Shown: in pieces, positions 44,650-55,575 of the stretch
Position numbering within the stretch: position 1 is the stretch's first letter
Layout of the letters: the number at the start of each line of letters is the position of its first letter
DNA from: Siphonodentalium dalli
Taxonomy: Eukaryota; Mollusca; Scaphopoda; Gadilida; Siphonodentaliidae
Direction of reading: 5' to 3'
DNA: 64,000 nt
NCBI GenBank assembly: GCA_032622095.1
Contig: CP136069.1
Span: 71,387,319 to 71,451,318, forward strand
The notes under the pieces: model-generated
The model's database searches: none
Told to the model about the DNA's origin: nothing
The model's input: only the letters and a program-made list of their open reading frames with translations
Translations under genes and position numbers: made by a program

Positions 44650-45530
44650 GAACTAGAAGGTGACCCGACTTCGTCCGGGCTTTGACCTTGAATTGACCAT
44701 TTTGAAGGTCAAGGTCAGGTGGGGTCACGATTTGACCCGTCCAAAACACTCCCAGGAAAAAATTACCACTAAGTATAAAATTTCGTCAAAATCCGTCTGG
44801 CAGTTTTCCAACACCAACACCCCAAAAATGGTGGAAATCGGCCCAGCGGATACCGGGAAATCGGCCCAGCGGATACCGAGATACCCTATTTATCAAATTT
44901 CGTCCGTAAAAATCCGCCAGTTTCACCCGATTTGATTTCCACTTAAGTATATAAACGCGCCTCATATACACACGCTCATTAATTATCAAGCTTCAACGTA
45001 AAGATAAATTAGCATTGTGTGTCGATGTTGTTGGCATTGACGGCTTGTGGGCCACCGGTAGATTCGTACACGAAAGCCATTTCAGCTAAATGGATTCTTG
45101 GATGAGATTCCAGACCATAAATATGATAATAATTTAGCGAACTTTTACCCGCGGGGTAACTGTAAATGACTTGAGCCTATGCGTGGTGTGAATATACAAA
45201 AAATAAATCTATCGACAATAGACCTAAGAATATCAGCTGTAACAAAATTTATATATCAGAAATTGTAAATGATATATTTTGGGATAGATACACGATGCGT
45301 AATTGCCTGCTGCAAATTGCTTACGTTCGTCGACGTATGAATATAGAGTTATCCTCCCTGCATCGGGTGACAATCACGCCGGATCCGGATATATGAGTTT
45401 GAAGGTCAAGGTCGCGTCGCACACACACACGTACCCCCCCCCCCCCCCCCCCTCACACACCCTCACACACTCACACACACACACGCACACACACCCTCAC
45501 ACAGATCTTCCAAAATATATAATAGATATG
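44650..45530 (-). mobile_element. GACCTTGA composite element, right copy
   Basis: 44650-44800 is the reverse complement of the right end of 41700-42475 (CTAGAAGGTGACCCGAC, GACCTTGAATTGACC). 45400-45530 matches its left end (CA repeat, poly-C 45436-45452, then CAGATCTTCCAAAATATATAATAGA). The middle is unique. Confidence 0.6.
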
Positions 45531-45536
45531 TTGATA

Positions 45537-45659
45537 GTGTCGTCGCTTAAACTGTTTATGTCCGTGAGGGGGATTTGAGCATCTATTGGGCGAGGCTCTG
45601 ACGAGTCCAATAGATGCCAAATCTCCCGAGCGGACATAAACAGTTTTAGCGACGGCACT
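45537..45659. repeat. 123-bp hairpin
   Basis: Arms of about 50 bp (GTCGTCGCTTAAACTGTTTATGTCC and its complement, then GCATCTATTGG/CCAATAGATGC) with a GAGGCTCTGACGAG centre. It directly follows the right end of the composite element. Confidence 0.85.
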
Positions 45660-46651
45660 AGCTACATATGTTATTTATCCATCGCACAAAACATGCATTT
45701 TGTGCGGCAAATCTGTCATTTTCCTCAGTTTTACATTCGTTACTTCGATGACGCCCTTACATTTATTAGGTCAAGCAAACTAATTAGCATAGAATGACGT
45801 TGAAAAACCGAAGTGCAGTTTAGAGCGAAATAGTTCGTTGGGTTATTTTAATATTTATTCTAAACTGGCCTTTAGCTAATGGTTTATAGATTTTTTAAAG
45901 CGAAAACACATATCCGATTACGAATTTTGTATCAATTGCGGTGAATTATGAACAATCAAAAGGTCCCAAAATCACAATGACGTCATTCAGGTCGTTTGAC
46001 GTCCTTAGATACCTGCGCAATTTGCATATACAATTACGTCATAAAAGTAGTACTAACCTAATAAAGCTACGTTGACTTATAAAGCTATGTTGACGTAATA
46101 AACGTAACGTTTATAAGGCAGGCTTTGTGTAGGTAATACAGGTAGTGAGCGGTGGATAAATCCTCGTTTTAACCACAAAAACCAGTGTAATTCAGATACC
46201 ATTTTCGGACAACAATCGACAAACGACGGTTCTCGGAATACATCTCAAGTTGGAATGTACTTCGGAGAGAGATCCGGGACGGAACCCTTATGGGCGAATA
46301 CAGATTGGAGTAATCGAACGAATGGACCTGCGCTTCAGCCGCCGTTCCCTCTGGGCGTTCGTGTAAGAACGCTATGATTGGATACAGATGGTTGTATTGT
46401 ATACCGTAGAGTGTTGTTGTCCGATATTGCTCTTTGTACGCCTCCTCTTAGATATCTCGGCTCTTGTAAACTGAGATTTTGGGGCTCTATTAACAGAGAA
46501 AATCGATATGATGCTTGTGGATAATTATCTGTCGAGGAAACCTTTATTCTTCTATAAGTTGCAGACGCCGATGTTCTCACTTTATAATCGTATAATCAAA
46601 CTGTTACTCTGAGATAAAGACTCTTCTTCCGTTAAGACCGTGTGTCCTGGT
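45660..46651. other. no gene seen
   Basis: Intronic; short phrase TAAAGCTACGTTGAC/TAAAGCTATGTTGACG repeated near 46062 and 46080. No exon recognised. Confidence 0.4.
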
Positions 46652-46866
46652 TTAACCCTTTCAGTGCCAAGTCCGATTTTTGTATCAACCCATATTTCCT
46701 TGATCATTTTTCAAATTTATTGATTATAATAATGTGATACATTGATGGAAAGATCTCATAGAGCTCTTTCCATCAATGTATCACATTATTATAATCAATA
46801 AATTTGAAAAATGATCAAGGAAATATGGGTTGATACAAAAATCGGACTTGGCACTGAAAAGGTTAA
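46652..46866. mobile_element. TTAA-flanked near-perfect foldback, family L
   Basis: 215 bp, bounded by TTAA at 46652 and 46863. The two halves are almost perfect reverse complements over about 100 bp each (ends CCCTTTCAGTGCCAAGTCC; centre GAAAGATCTCATAGAGCTCTTTC). The near identity of arms shows either very recent formation or gene conversion. A frame starting at 46811 merely reads through one arm. Confidence 0.92.
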
Positions 46867-47606
46867 TGAAAACGAATATTGGGTTATCGGTGACTCAGTT
46901 GGTAAGGTGCTTGACAAAAGTAAACCGTCCAGGGATGGCGAAGCTGGTTTTAATCCAGATAAACGCGGATATTTCTTCCGCACAATGATTGTAACCTGAT
47001 TCGTGTATATGGGCAAGTTTGTAAATTGCTTTCCGCGTGGTCGGTGGATTCTATTAACCCTCGGCGCGGTCTTCCCTCCATGCATAGCGACTGAAAGGAC
47101 GATAAACCCCAACTAAACAAATCCAAATCAAACAATTGCATACGAAATCTCGTGCGACATATCCACATACATGTATAATCCTTTATTGAATCTTCACCAG
47201 CTCGTCCTTCAAGATATATATAAGATCCATGCACTTTTATAAAAGATGCATCGTGTGTGAATTTGGATTCACCATCGGTAGCCGTGGCGCCTATATATTA
47301 TAGAAACCATGCATATATTGTATAATTTATTATGTAAATGATCAAAGTCGGAAGTGACTATACAGCAGAATCTAGATTTATATAAACGTATAAGGGTGTG
47401 TTTACACTGTGTATAGATCTGTATACATATATGTATGAAGTCACGTGTCGTGCATTACTGTCACCACAACATGATGACTAATAGTGAACGCGCGCTGACC
47501 AGTACTCTGGTAATTGACAACTCACTAGGAGTCGTTTCAGTTTAGGCCAGACATAAAAATAGATCAACTACCAGCAGACAACAGCGATTTGGTATGTGCC
47601 GTGTCA

Positions 47607-47607
<1 letters not shown>
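46867..47607. other. no gene seen
   Basis: Intronic; nothing recognised. Confidence 0.4.

Positions 47608-47608
<1 letters not shown>

Positions 47609-47639
<31 letters not shown>
47609..47639. repeat. (AT)n microsatellite
   Basis: About 15 uninterrupted AT units, next to the start of a family K copy. Confidence 0.95.
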
Positions 47640-47641
<2 letters not shown>

Positions 47642-48060
47642 TCTCCAGTTTGACACCATCTGGGAGGTGGTCATTTTGGATTGGTATGGAGTGGGTATCC
47701 ATGCTATACAACACCCTGTATTTGACCAAATGTAGCAAAATTTCCAACTGATGACAATTCTAATGACAATGTTGACCAAATGTAGTACAATATTGTTTTT
47801 ATTAAATTAACTAGCAGTTTTGACTGGCCACGGGGAGGGACCAGGGCACAAACTTTCCATATAAGGTAGGAAATTATGCAAATATTGGTCAGAAAACAAT
47901 ACTACAAAATGTTTGAAATCAAACTACAATATCATTTTCAACCTATTGTTGGTTTGGAAATTACAATTAATGTTTTGTCAGGTATGAAATTTCCAACTGT
48001 TGAAACTTTTGACCAAAGTTGGGGTGAGACACCCCTCACCCCCGGTTGACATGTCCCTGT
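47640..48060 (-). mobile_element. family K copy
   Basis: Contains AATTTCCAACTGATGACAATTC, GACTGGCCACGGGGAGGGACC, CAACCTATTGTTGG and GAAATTTCCAACTGTTGAAAC, matching 59262-59640 in reverse order. Confidence 0.7.
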
Positions 48061-48333
48061 CCATCTTGAATATACGAAATACATGGGTTGAAATGACAAC
48101 GAAAACTGTAACACATTATTCGCCAAGCCCGAGTAACAATTAATCAAAACAGATTTGCCTGTCGCAATGCTTCGGCGTTGACCCTGACGTATATAGCGGA
48201 CACGATTTTTGCTCACAGGGACGAATACCGTTTTCTTTCTGTGTGCATTTCTATATCAACCCGTTCGCACTAGTCTGCGTGTAGATCTGTGTACAGTTCT
48301 GCAGCAGTGTAAATGCACCCTAAATGGCACATA

Positions 48334-48560
48334 TTAACCCTTTGATGACAGGAGATTCTGAATTTGCGAAAAACCCTGTGTCAATGCATTCTCTTATACA
48401 TGCGAGTCGCCCTATACTATATCTCATATAAGAGAATGTATTGGCCTAACAATGTTTACCTTGACCGTGTAAGCCAGTGCATTCTCTTGTATATAAGAGA
48501 ATACACTGGTACATTATCTTTAATGCTGCACCAGCGCAGCTCCCGTGATGAAAGGGTTAA
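48334..48560 (+). mobile_element. family B MITE copy 6
   Basis: 227 bp with TTAA at both ends; termini CCCTTTGATGACAGGAG and, in reverse, CCCTTTCATCACGGGAGC. Hairpin units are shorter than in copy 1. Confidence 0.88.
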
Positions 48561-49878
48561 TATATCAGCCTCTCTGTTTTCATCATAAACATGACAAACC
48601 GCACATGCACCGCATGGGATAAGGAATTCTCGCGATTGGAAATTAAGAACACTTTTAGAATTGAACGCGTGCTGTTGCCCTCAACAAATCGGTTGAGTGC
48701 TGATGGAAACACCAGAAGGTAGTACTTGATTAAGTGAGCAAAAAGTCTTCCGCCTGTTCGCCTCCATGCATGCAACATGTAAGTCGGGCAGCTAGGTACA
48801 CCCCCTATGGACCCCCCCCCCCACATGACTCCTACGGACCGATGTTCTTATGTACCTGTACACAATCTAGAGTAGAATTCCAGATGTTAACAAGAAATCA
48901 ACCTGGCCGCTTATGACGTAATCCAAGATGGCGCCCAGGAGGGTCGGAATATTTCGCGATTTTACCTGATTTTACCCTATGTCTATTTATATGACGATTG
49001 TGGGAAAAGTAATTGAGTTATGACATTGCAATGAATTACATTTTATTCCTTATATATTTCTACGTTAACTGATATCAAATTTGCAAATCAAAATCCAAGA
49101 TGGCCGCCAGAATATGGCTCAGAATTTGGGGAATTCGATTTTTTTTCAACAATTTAAAAAATAAAACACAAAACCGATCATAATATGTCACAAATATTTG
49201 AACATTGGGACGTTTATATGACCACAAGTAATCCTTCAATATCATCTGAGAAAAAAATTTGTATTGTATATATAGTCTAAGAATACCAATTGTAGTGCTA
49301 CATGTATTGAATAGACACATATATGCATATACACAAGTCCAGCCAATACACACACGATTGGATAACGAAAGATACTTAATCGGGGTCACGATTATATATC
49401 GATTGATCTTAAATGGCAATAACACGTGACGTGCGAGGTTATAGGATTGAGTCTAGGATTATATTGGCGAAATAATGGAGATGTTTGAAGAAGTGCTTTT
49501 AAAGATCATATAATGCCCCTATAATCCCCACACTCCATTAAAGTGAATTAAATTCCAGGTTTATTATTACACGAAATATCATGCCAAGATACATGAAAGA
49601 TATATTGAAATAACACATACTTATCTGGCTTGGAATTTGTTCTATATAGAACGTCGGTCACTTTATTTTTTAATTGATTTTTAATAGTAGGTCAAGTGAT
49701 GTAATTCCAGAAGAAAATCTCAAAAATAAATTTAAAGCAATTTGTTTTAATTTACCTAACACACCCGATAATTAAATATCATGACTGTGTAATGGTATGC
49801 ATACTTTAGTTCCCGGACAGCTGATACTTCGGGGGTTTGCATGGAAATCTCCATTCAAATTGACCACTGACCTCCCTC
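48561..49878. other. no gene seen
   Basis: Intronic. A poly-C run at 48811-48822 and two CCAAGATGGCGCC/CCAAGATGGCCGCC boxes (48927, 49093) are the only notable points. Confidence 0.4.
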
Positions 49879-50279
49879 TTAACCCTTTACACAAACAGAA
49901 GGGCCCTGTGCCAATGCATTCTCTTATATAAGCGAGTCGACCATAGGTCGCCTCGCATATATAAGAGAATGCATTGGCTTAACACATTAAAAATTATAAA
50001 ATTGTTAAATCATGTAAGAAAAAATGGTAAAAAGTGTTAAAAAAAGATTTTTTTTAGGCCAATGCATTCTCTTATATATGCGAGGCGACATATGGTCGAC
50101 TCGCATATATAAGAGAATGCATTGGCACAGGGCATAACTGTAACCATCACAATGTGGTCAATGAGCCGGTTCCAATGATATCCATATTTGTATGGTTCTA
50201 TTGAGACAGACCGAAGATATTTTAGGCTGTTGAAGCTTTATTTGGCCGGTTTTGGCCGTTTTGTTGGGTAAAGGGTTAA
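49879..50279 (+). mobile_element. family A double-hairpin MITE, copy 3
   Basis: Complete, TTAA at both ends (49879 and 50276), same orientation as copy 1 and differing from it by only a few bases. Confidence 0.92.
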
Positions 50280-50459
50280 GATATGGTCTCACGCACTTAT
50301 CTCAACATTTTATAGATACATGCTGTAGAAGATCACAATGCTCAACTAAGATTGAACAATCTAAATTGTGTTCACTTTTAAGTCATTTAAAGGTGGTCTA
50401 TCTCTTCCCAGCAAGTTCTATATAGATTCCAGGGTGTCAAATAATAGTTATTAATGGTC

Positions 50460-50600
50460 AGATGCACGTTTGGCCAAAATTTCCTGGTATTTATAAATGG
50501 ATTTTCTCAAAATATGTCAGGAATTTATATGTGAAATTTGGTACAAGCGATTATTGTGATACAATATTTAAGAACCATCGAACAATTGGTTATTATAATT
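50460..50600 (+). repeat. repeat J copy 1
   Basis: Shares AAATGGATTTTCTCAAAATATG, then TTTGGTACAA, then CAATATTTAAGAACCATC with 63215-63325. It may continue further here. Confidence 0.6.
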
Positions 50601-51793
50601 TCATTTACTTCACTTTTATGGCATGGAAAATATTTAAAATTTCACCGTTTTCAGGTACCAAGAACTTCTGTAAATTAGATTTGTTTCAAAAGTGCAGATC
50701 ATATATCTATGATATCATATCTGAAGATCATGAGATGAGACTTAATTTTTCTTGATTCATGAAATTTTATTATTATTTTCACTTAGAAAGACAACTACCC
50801 ACAAATAATGTTCAATATTTGAAAATTGTCATGTCAATCACCATATCTCTTAACAATGTGGCCTAATTTATATTGATTGCTCCCTGCTTGAGTGGACCAC
50901 ACTGCATTTCAACAGTTGTTTTCATTGGGCTGGACTATTTGTGACTGCTTTATTCTTCATTATAATAATGAAGCCTCCTCCAAGACAATAAGCTGTTTGG
51001 TGATTGGAGTGTTGTGTGAAATTATTAATTATTATAGCAGTTCTTGGTACCGAAAAAAAGGACAAAAAAAGAAAATATATTTTCAACCTCCGAAATGTAT
51101 TATAAATCCATTGTTTTTGTCACCTCTTAATAATTGATCAGATTCTGTAAACAATGAAGATGATGATATGTGAAATTCAAGATTTTTCGCCAGATAGATC
51201 CAGAGAAATACTTTGTTGGAAATCTCTTGCCATATTTGGCTGTGTTTATGCAAAACGAGCATCTCCATCTTAAAAGCTTCTATCAATTAATATAAATTTT
51301 GTTTAGAATTGTTTCTTGGTATATTATTATTAGTGGAACAGTTTTGTGGGCTATTTTTAGAACAGAAATCCGAGCGAATACTTTCGGAACGTACCAGGAG
51401 CGTAAGTACCAAGGGAGAGAGCACGTTATCTTTAGATCACCCTCAACTGATGAAATTAAGGATCAGCTAAACGATTCACCGCGAATAACGATTGAAACAA
51501 CCCACTTTAGTATGCATATATGGCAAATAATATACCCCATCTTCATTTTTATCTTTATTGTATTCACAAAATAGCTATTTGTAGTCTTGAAATCGCGATT
51601 TATAAAAATAATGTTGCAGGTACAGGGTGCAGGGTGCAGGGTGCAGGTGCTAAAGACACGTTTGCTGTTCTAGTATCAATGCAAACGTGTCTTCAGACAA
51701 ATATGTCAAATATTTCTGCTGGTGTGTTGTCCGGGACAAGAGGCACGTCTCTGACAAATTACGCCCAACGGCCCCTAAATTAAGCCCATTTAC
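50601..51793. other. intron; no exon accepted
   Basis: A short tandem GGGTGCA run (51624-51645) and a small inverted repeat (AGACACGTTTGC with GCAAACGTGTCT, 51654-51693) lie just downstream of the Ig exon donor. Confidence 0.45.
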
Positions 51794-52075
51794 CTTTGAC
51801 AGCGAGGTACCAGCAGCTCGAAGCGGAGCCTTCCGTGTTTTCGGCCCGACACCGATACGCAGCCTCGTCTTTTTTTACGCAATTATCGATCGTGAGAACA
51901 TATGACCCAGTTTCCGGCTCAGTAAGCACGACCCTGGTGTTTTCAATTAGTGCATCGTCGTCCTTGAACCAGGTCATGATTGGTTTCGGGAATCCTTCGA
52001 TATGACAGGTCAGCGTCGCCGATTCCCCGGTAAGAGCTGTTTCGTGCCCATTCAGTCTCTTCACAAAATCGGGAG
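51794..52075 (-). CDS. I-set immunoglobulin domain exon
   Basis: A 282-bp phase 1-1 exon encoding one complete I-set Ig domain of about 94 residues. Hallmarks in order: APDFVKRL at the start, GESATLTCHIEG with the first Cys, PKPIMTWFKDD with the core Trp, YVLTID, then KKDEAAYRCRAEN with the Tyr-Cys corner, and a final WYLAV strand. The acceptor is TTTGTTTCTTTCAG, the donor AAAG/GTAAAT. One-domain phase 1-1 exons are typical of Ig-repeat genes. The sequence style is closest to intracellular muscle Ig proteins (unc-89/obscurin, titin, MLCK), which organise sarcomeres; that is a family-level inference. There is no signal peptide here and the 5' exons lie outside what I could identify. Confidence 0.9.
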
Positions 52076-53469
52076 CTGAAAGAAACAAACATGGCCATTA
52101 AGATATTTCCCCCTGAACTATCTATATTGATTCAGAAGTGTAACTATTTTAGTCATAATAGAGCTATAGTGACTGTTATCATTCACTATACAAATATGAT
52201 GACCACATTTGCCGAAAAACGTATTTGTTTTTCGAACTTGGGCATTGTTACCAATTACACTATTTTCGAGGTGGAATGTATCAATACAAAATGGCGGCCT
52301 TCGGCAACAATATAATTTTAGAGTCCGGGACCCATAAATTGTGAATAAATTATGTCTATTTTAGATGGATTCAATCTATTTTTAGATTGGTCTGAAATTG
52401 TTGAATAATATATATCTCAGATTCGCATACCAGTAACACATTAATCGCTTCGCTCTCCGGGTAAACCACGGGAGAGAGCGGCGCAACAATGTTTCTCAAC
52501 GATCGGGGACAGAAATGCTACAATTTTTAGAACATTACAATTTATTTTGAAACCCTTCAAACTAAGTGAACTACATGTGTATAACACCAAATGTTTATCT
52601 ATTTATTTTATGGAAGTATCTGTTTACCCAAGCACGGCGTATTAAGCCCACTCCATGGCATCGTATATATAGAGCGAATACGTTGAGGATATACAGTTTT
52701 TGTTTGAATACCGAAATATCTCATGAGTGTCTGTTCGTGAAAATTCGATATTATTTCCAGATCATGCATCAAATAGTGATAAATAGTAATAAATACAATA
52801 ATTACTTCAAGTTTGTCAGGCGACTTCCCAAGTCCACAGACCTGACGAACCAAGATTGGTTTCATATATAAAACCAGTTTTGGTTTTGATCAAAACTAGT
52901 TGGTAGTTCGTATTTGGTTTTGATCAAAACCCAATTTGGTTACATTTATGGGACAAAAGTTCAAACCAATTTTTTTTTAAACCTAAAAGTTTAATAGAGC
53001 AGCAACGAGGCGGACATGCCGACCAGAGAGGCTTATTTTCGAATGGTATGTGAGGTCAAATAGTTTAGAAAAGTTACATAGTAAACAGTCAAATGCATTT
53101 TTTTTCTTTGAAATAACTCCTAGCTTCGTGTCTTCAGATTGAATTTTGCAGCATATGGAATTATTTGCCGGTCCTGGTGGGAGGTATAGGCATCCAGTGC
53201 CCCTGTCACTATACATATATGCAATTCACCCTAAATTCAGTTCATGTAGGCCATTCTCTGAGAATATAATATAGATGTACACGCAAATACGAATTAACCG
53301 AGTTCACTCTGTGATTACCTATCATTATGGCAACCTGTCGGAGCAATTTTTGGGATATCTTCCTAGATGTGAGATACCTAGGTCCATAACACAAAGAGAG
53401 CGGGGTTTACATAATGACGCACGCCGAGATATTATAGCAGGGCACTTATATAACGAGCTACCCACTCCT
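52076..53469. other. no exon found
   Basis: Presumed upstream intron of the Ig gene. At 52866-52946 the palindrome GTTTTGATCAAAAC occurs twice within a TTGGTTTTGATCAAAAC phrase. No upstream Ig exon could be supported between here and the window end. Confidence 0.45.
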
Positions 53470-53610
53470 CCCTTTATATACCTCTCGGTAGGTGAATAAA
53501 AACGAGGCATCTGAGAATATATGTGCTCAGTGTTAGCATTCCTCATGTGATTGACTTGGTTTCTCTGTTATAAATCGTGTGTTTCTGCTTCAGTTCCATG
53601 TCTATGAGCA
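53470..53610. repeat. repeat R copy 1
   Basis: Shares CTCTCGGTAGGTGAATAA, GAGGCATCTGA, GTTAGCAT and GTGATTGACTTGG with 56190-56335. Confidence 0.6.
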
Positions 53611-53611
53611 G

Positions 53612-53790
53612 GGTTGATGTTAGGGTGCCCCCCCCCCAAACTTGGTATAAACATTTTCATAGTTGGAAATACCTTACATAACATTAGTTAGAATATATAT
53701 ATTCTGTTGAAATTTTAGACTAAAATGGCCATTATTTTTTTCGAACGACAGCTAGAGGTGTCAGTACTTTTTATTCAGGAAGGAAATCAC
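53612..53790. mobile_element. family K fragment with poly-C
   Basis: GGTGCCCCCCCCCC, then TTCATAGTTGGAAATACC and GACTAAAATGGCCATT as in other K copies. Confidence 0.55.
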
Positions 53791-54067
53791 CCCGCTGCAC
53801 ATAAACGAGGTCGTTTGAATTTGTGGAAATACACCTAAGAAAAGATCAACCGTACAGTAGCTCATTTTGCCAACTTTCTCAACCGTACAGAATGAGTTTT
53901 ACATGCTGTCGAAATATGTTAATTTTGTCATCAAATCTTCACTAAAATACACCAAAATGTAAGTATAGTTTAGAACAGTAATAATTGTAGTTTCGGTAGA
54001 ACTAAAGTACATGTGACAATATTGCGTATCACGGCGGCAACGTATAACAAATACGTGGAAATTGTAA

Positions 54068-54868
54068 TTTTCCATCTTTCGTGGCACCATAAACATCCCA
54101 TTTTTAATTAAATTCAATATTAAATATGCCAATAACGCACGACGCATAGTGTCTGTCGATCTGTGGATTAAAAGTATCAAAAGTACACTTGATAAGTGTG
54201 GGATGTCGTACATCTGGCTAAATCAAAAATGCGAAATTGATATTAAAAATGTAGAAACAGCCCTGACCAGGAAGTTAAAAGACCAATATATCCAGGAATG
54301 GCATGCGTGTATTGACAGATCAACCAGAGGAAATTTATACAAACTTATGAAACGGGACTTTGAAAAAGAAAGCTAGATATCAAAGTGCGATAATTCGTGT
54401 GTAATAACTCTAATTCGATTTAGAACAAGTAATCACCCTCTGCCTATTGAAACCGGTCGGTGGAATGGCACAGCTATAAATAACCGAATTTGTTTATTGT
54501 GCCAACATGACCGTTTAGGAGACGAATATAATTATATATTTCATTGCCCATATTATGATAAAGAAAGAGACAGGTTGATACATCGATCATATCGACAATG
54601 CCCGAACATGTCTAAACTCAGAATTTTACTTTCAAATACTAAAATGCCAATTAACAGGAAATTATGTAGATTCATACAATATGTATGTAAAGAACTCCGA
54701 ATTATATCCGCATAGCTAACTCATGTTGTTTTCGTGTCTAATTTTATATATTAATTTGTATGTTGTTCCTTCTCACAATGTTGACCGATAAATGTATTGT
54801 TTTGTGTTTAGTTTCTCTGCGCCATTATCTGATGGCTTGAGGAAATAAATCTATCTAAAATCTATCTA
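54068..54868 (+). pseudogene. LINE 3' end: ORF2 C-terminus and tail
   Basis: The 3' end of a non-LTR retrotransposon. One frame is open from about 54068 to the stop at 54713 except for a single in-frame TAG (54374-54376). It carries the region after the reverse transcriptase: YIWLNQKCEIDIKNVETALT, LKDQYIQEWHACIDRSTRGN, then RFRTSNHPLPIETGRW and a zinc-knuckle-like CLLCQHDRLGDEYNYIFHC (CX2C...HX4C). This matches the typical mollusc LINE C-terminus. The 3' UTR contains GCGCCATTATCTGATGGC and ends in AATAAATCTATC/AATCTATCTAT short repeats, as expected for a LINE tail. The copy is 5'-truncated and inactive; the clade is not determined. Confidence 0.82.
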
Positions 54869-55189
54869 TGCTATGGCATGTGCCAGTTTACGCACATGTG
54901 TTCTTAACGTGAAATAACTCGAAATATTCCGAAAATGGCCAATAACAACACTAAGGCGTTTTTTTTTGTTAGTTAATTTTCCCAAACCGGAAACGTTCGT
55001 CGCGGCACCGCACAGTTTGATTCCCCACACTGATAACCATAACATTATGTCGTAAAAATACAGAATAGGTTGTCACCAACAGAAAATAAGCAGTGACAAA
55101 TATTTATCATTGTTCACTGTTTTACACTTAGCCCAGACCAGCGCATTGAGGCGAAGAACTCTGCCGTGCAGTTTGATACCTGCAATCAC

Positions 55190-55221
<32 letters not shown>

Positions 55222-55238
55222 ATTGATTGATTGATTGC
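55190..55238. repeat. (ATTG)n microsatellite
   Basis: About 11 units of TGAT with one GGTT interruption. Confidence 0.95.
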
Positions 55239-55408
55239 TTCATTGCAAAAGACACAATATAATGTGTAGCATGCATGCATAATACATACATTACTTGATA
55301 TACAATATGTGCACTATCAATAGTGGACCACTCTCTTTATATAGACGTGTTTTCCCCTGTTTTGTTCTTTTGTTAAATCATGTACATGTATAATACATAT
55401 ACGAATAT

Positions 55409-55575
55409 AAATAGAGGATATGAAATGAGTATTTCTCTCATATGATATTTATGAAACGAGTCTAAGAATTTTCAGTTTTCTGGAGCCTCCGGCGAGAGAA
55501 AACTGAAAATTCGTGACGAGTTTCATAAATATCATATGAGAGAAACACGAATTATATATTCTATTTATCATATGA
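55409..55575. repeat. foldback around a GAGCCTCCGGCG loop
   Basis: Strong arms 55431-55486 and 55495-55546 (TCTCATATGATATTTATGAAACGAG and complement; ATTTTCAGTTTTCT and complement). Weaker pairing reaches out to TAAATAGAGGATAT/ATATTCTATTTATC. Part of the outer phrase recurs at 55785-55812. Confidence 0.85.

Noticed and set aside
51299-51574. 91-codon frame with TFGTYQERKYQGREHVIFRS, and a possible 41-bp micro-exon (TTTTTAG acceptor, GTAAGTA donor)
   Set aside because: Plus strand, opposite to the gene, with no recognised domain; the splice-like signals alone are not enough.
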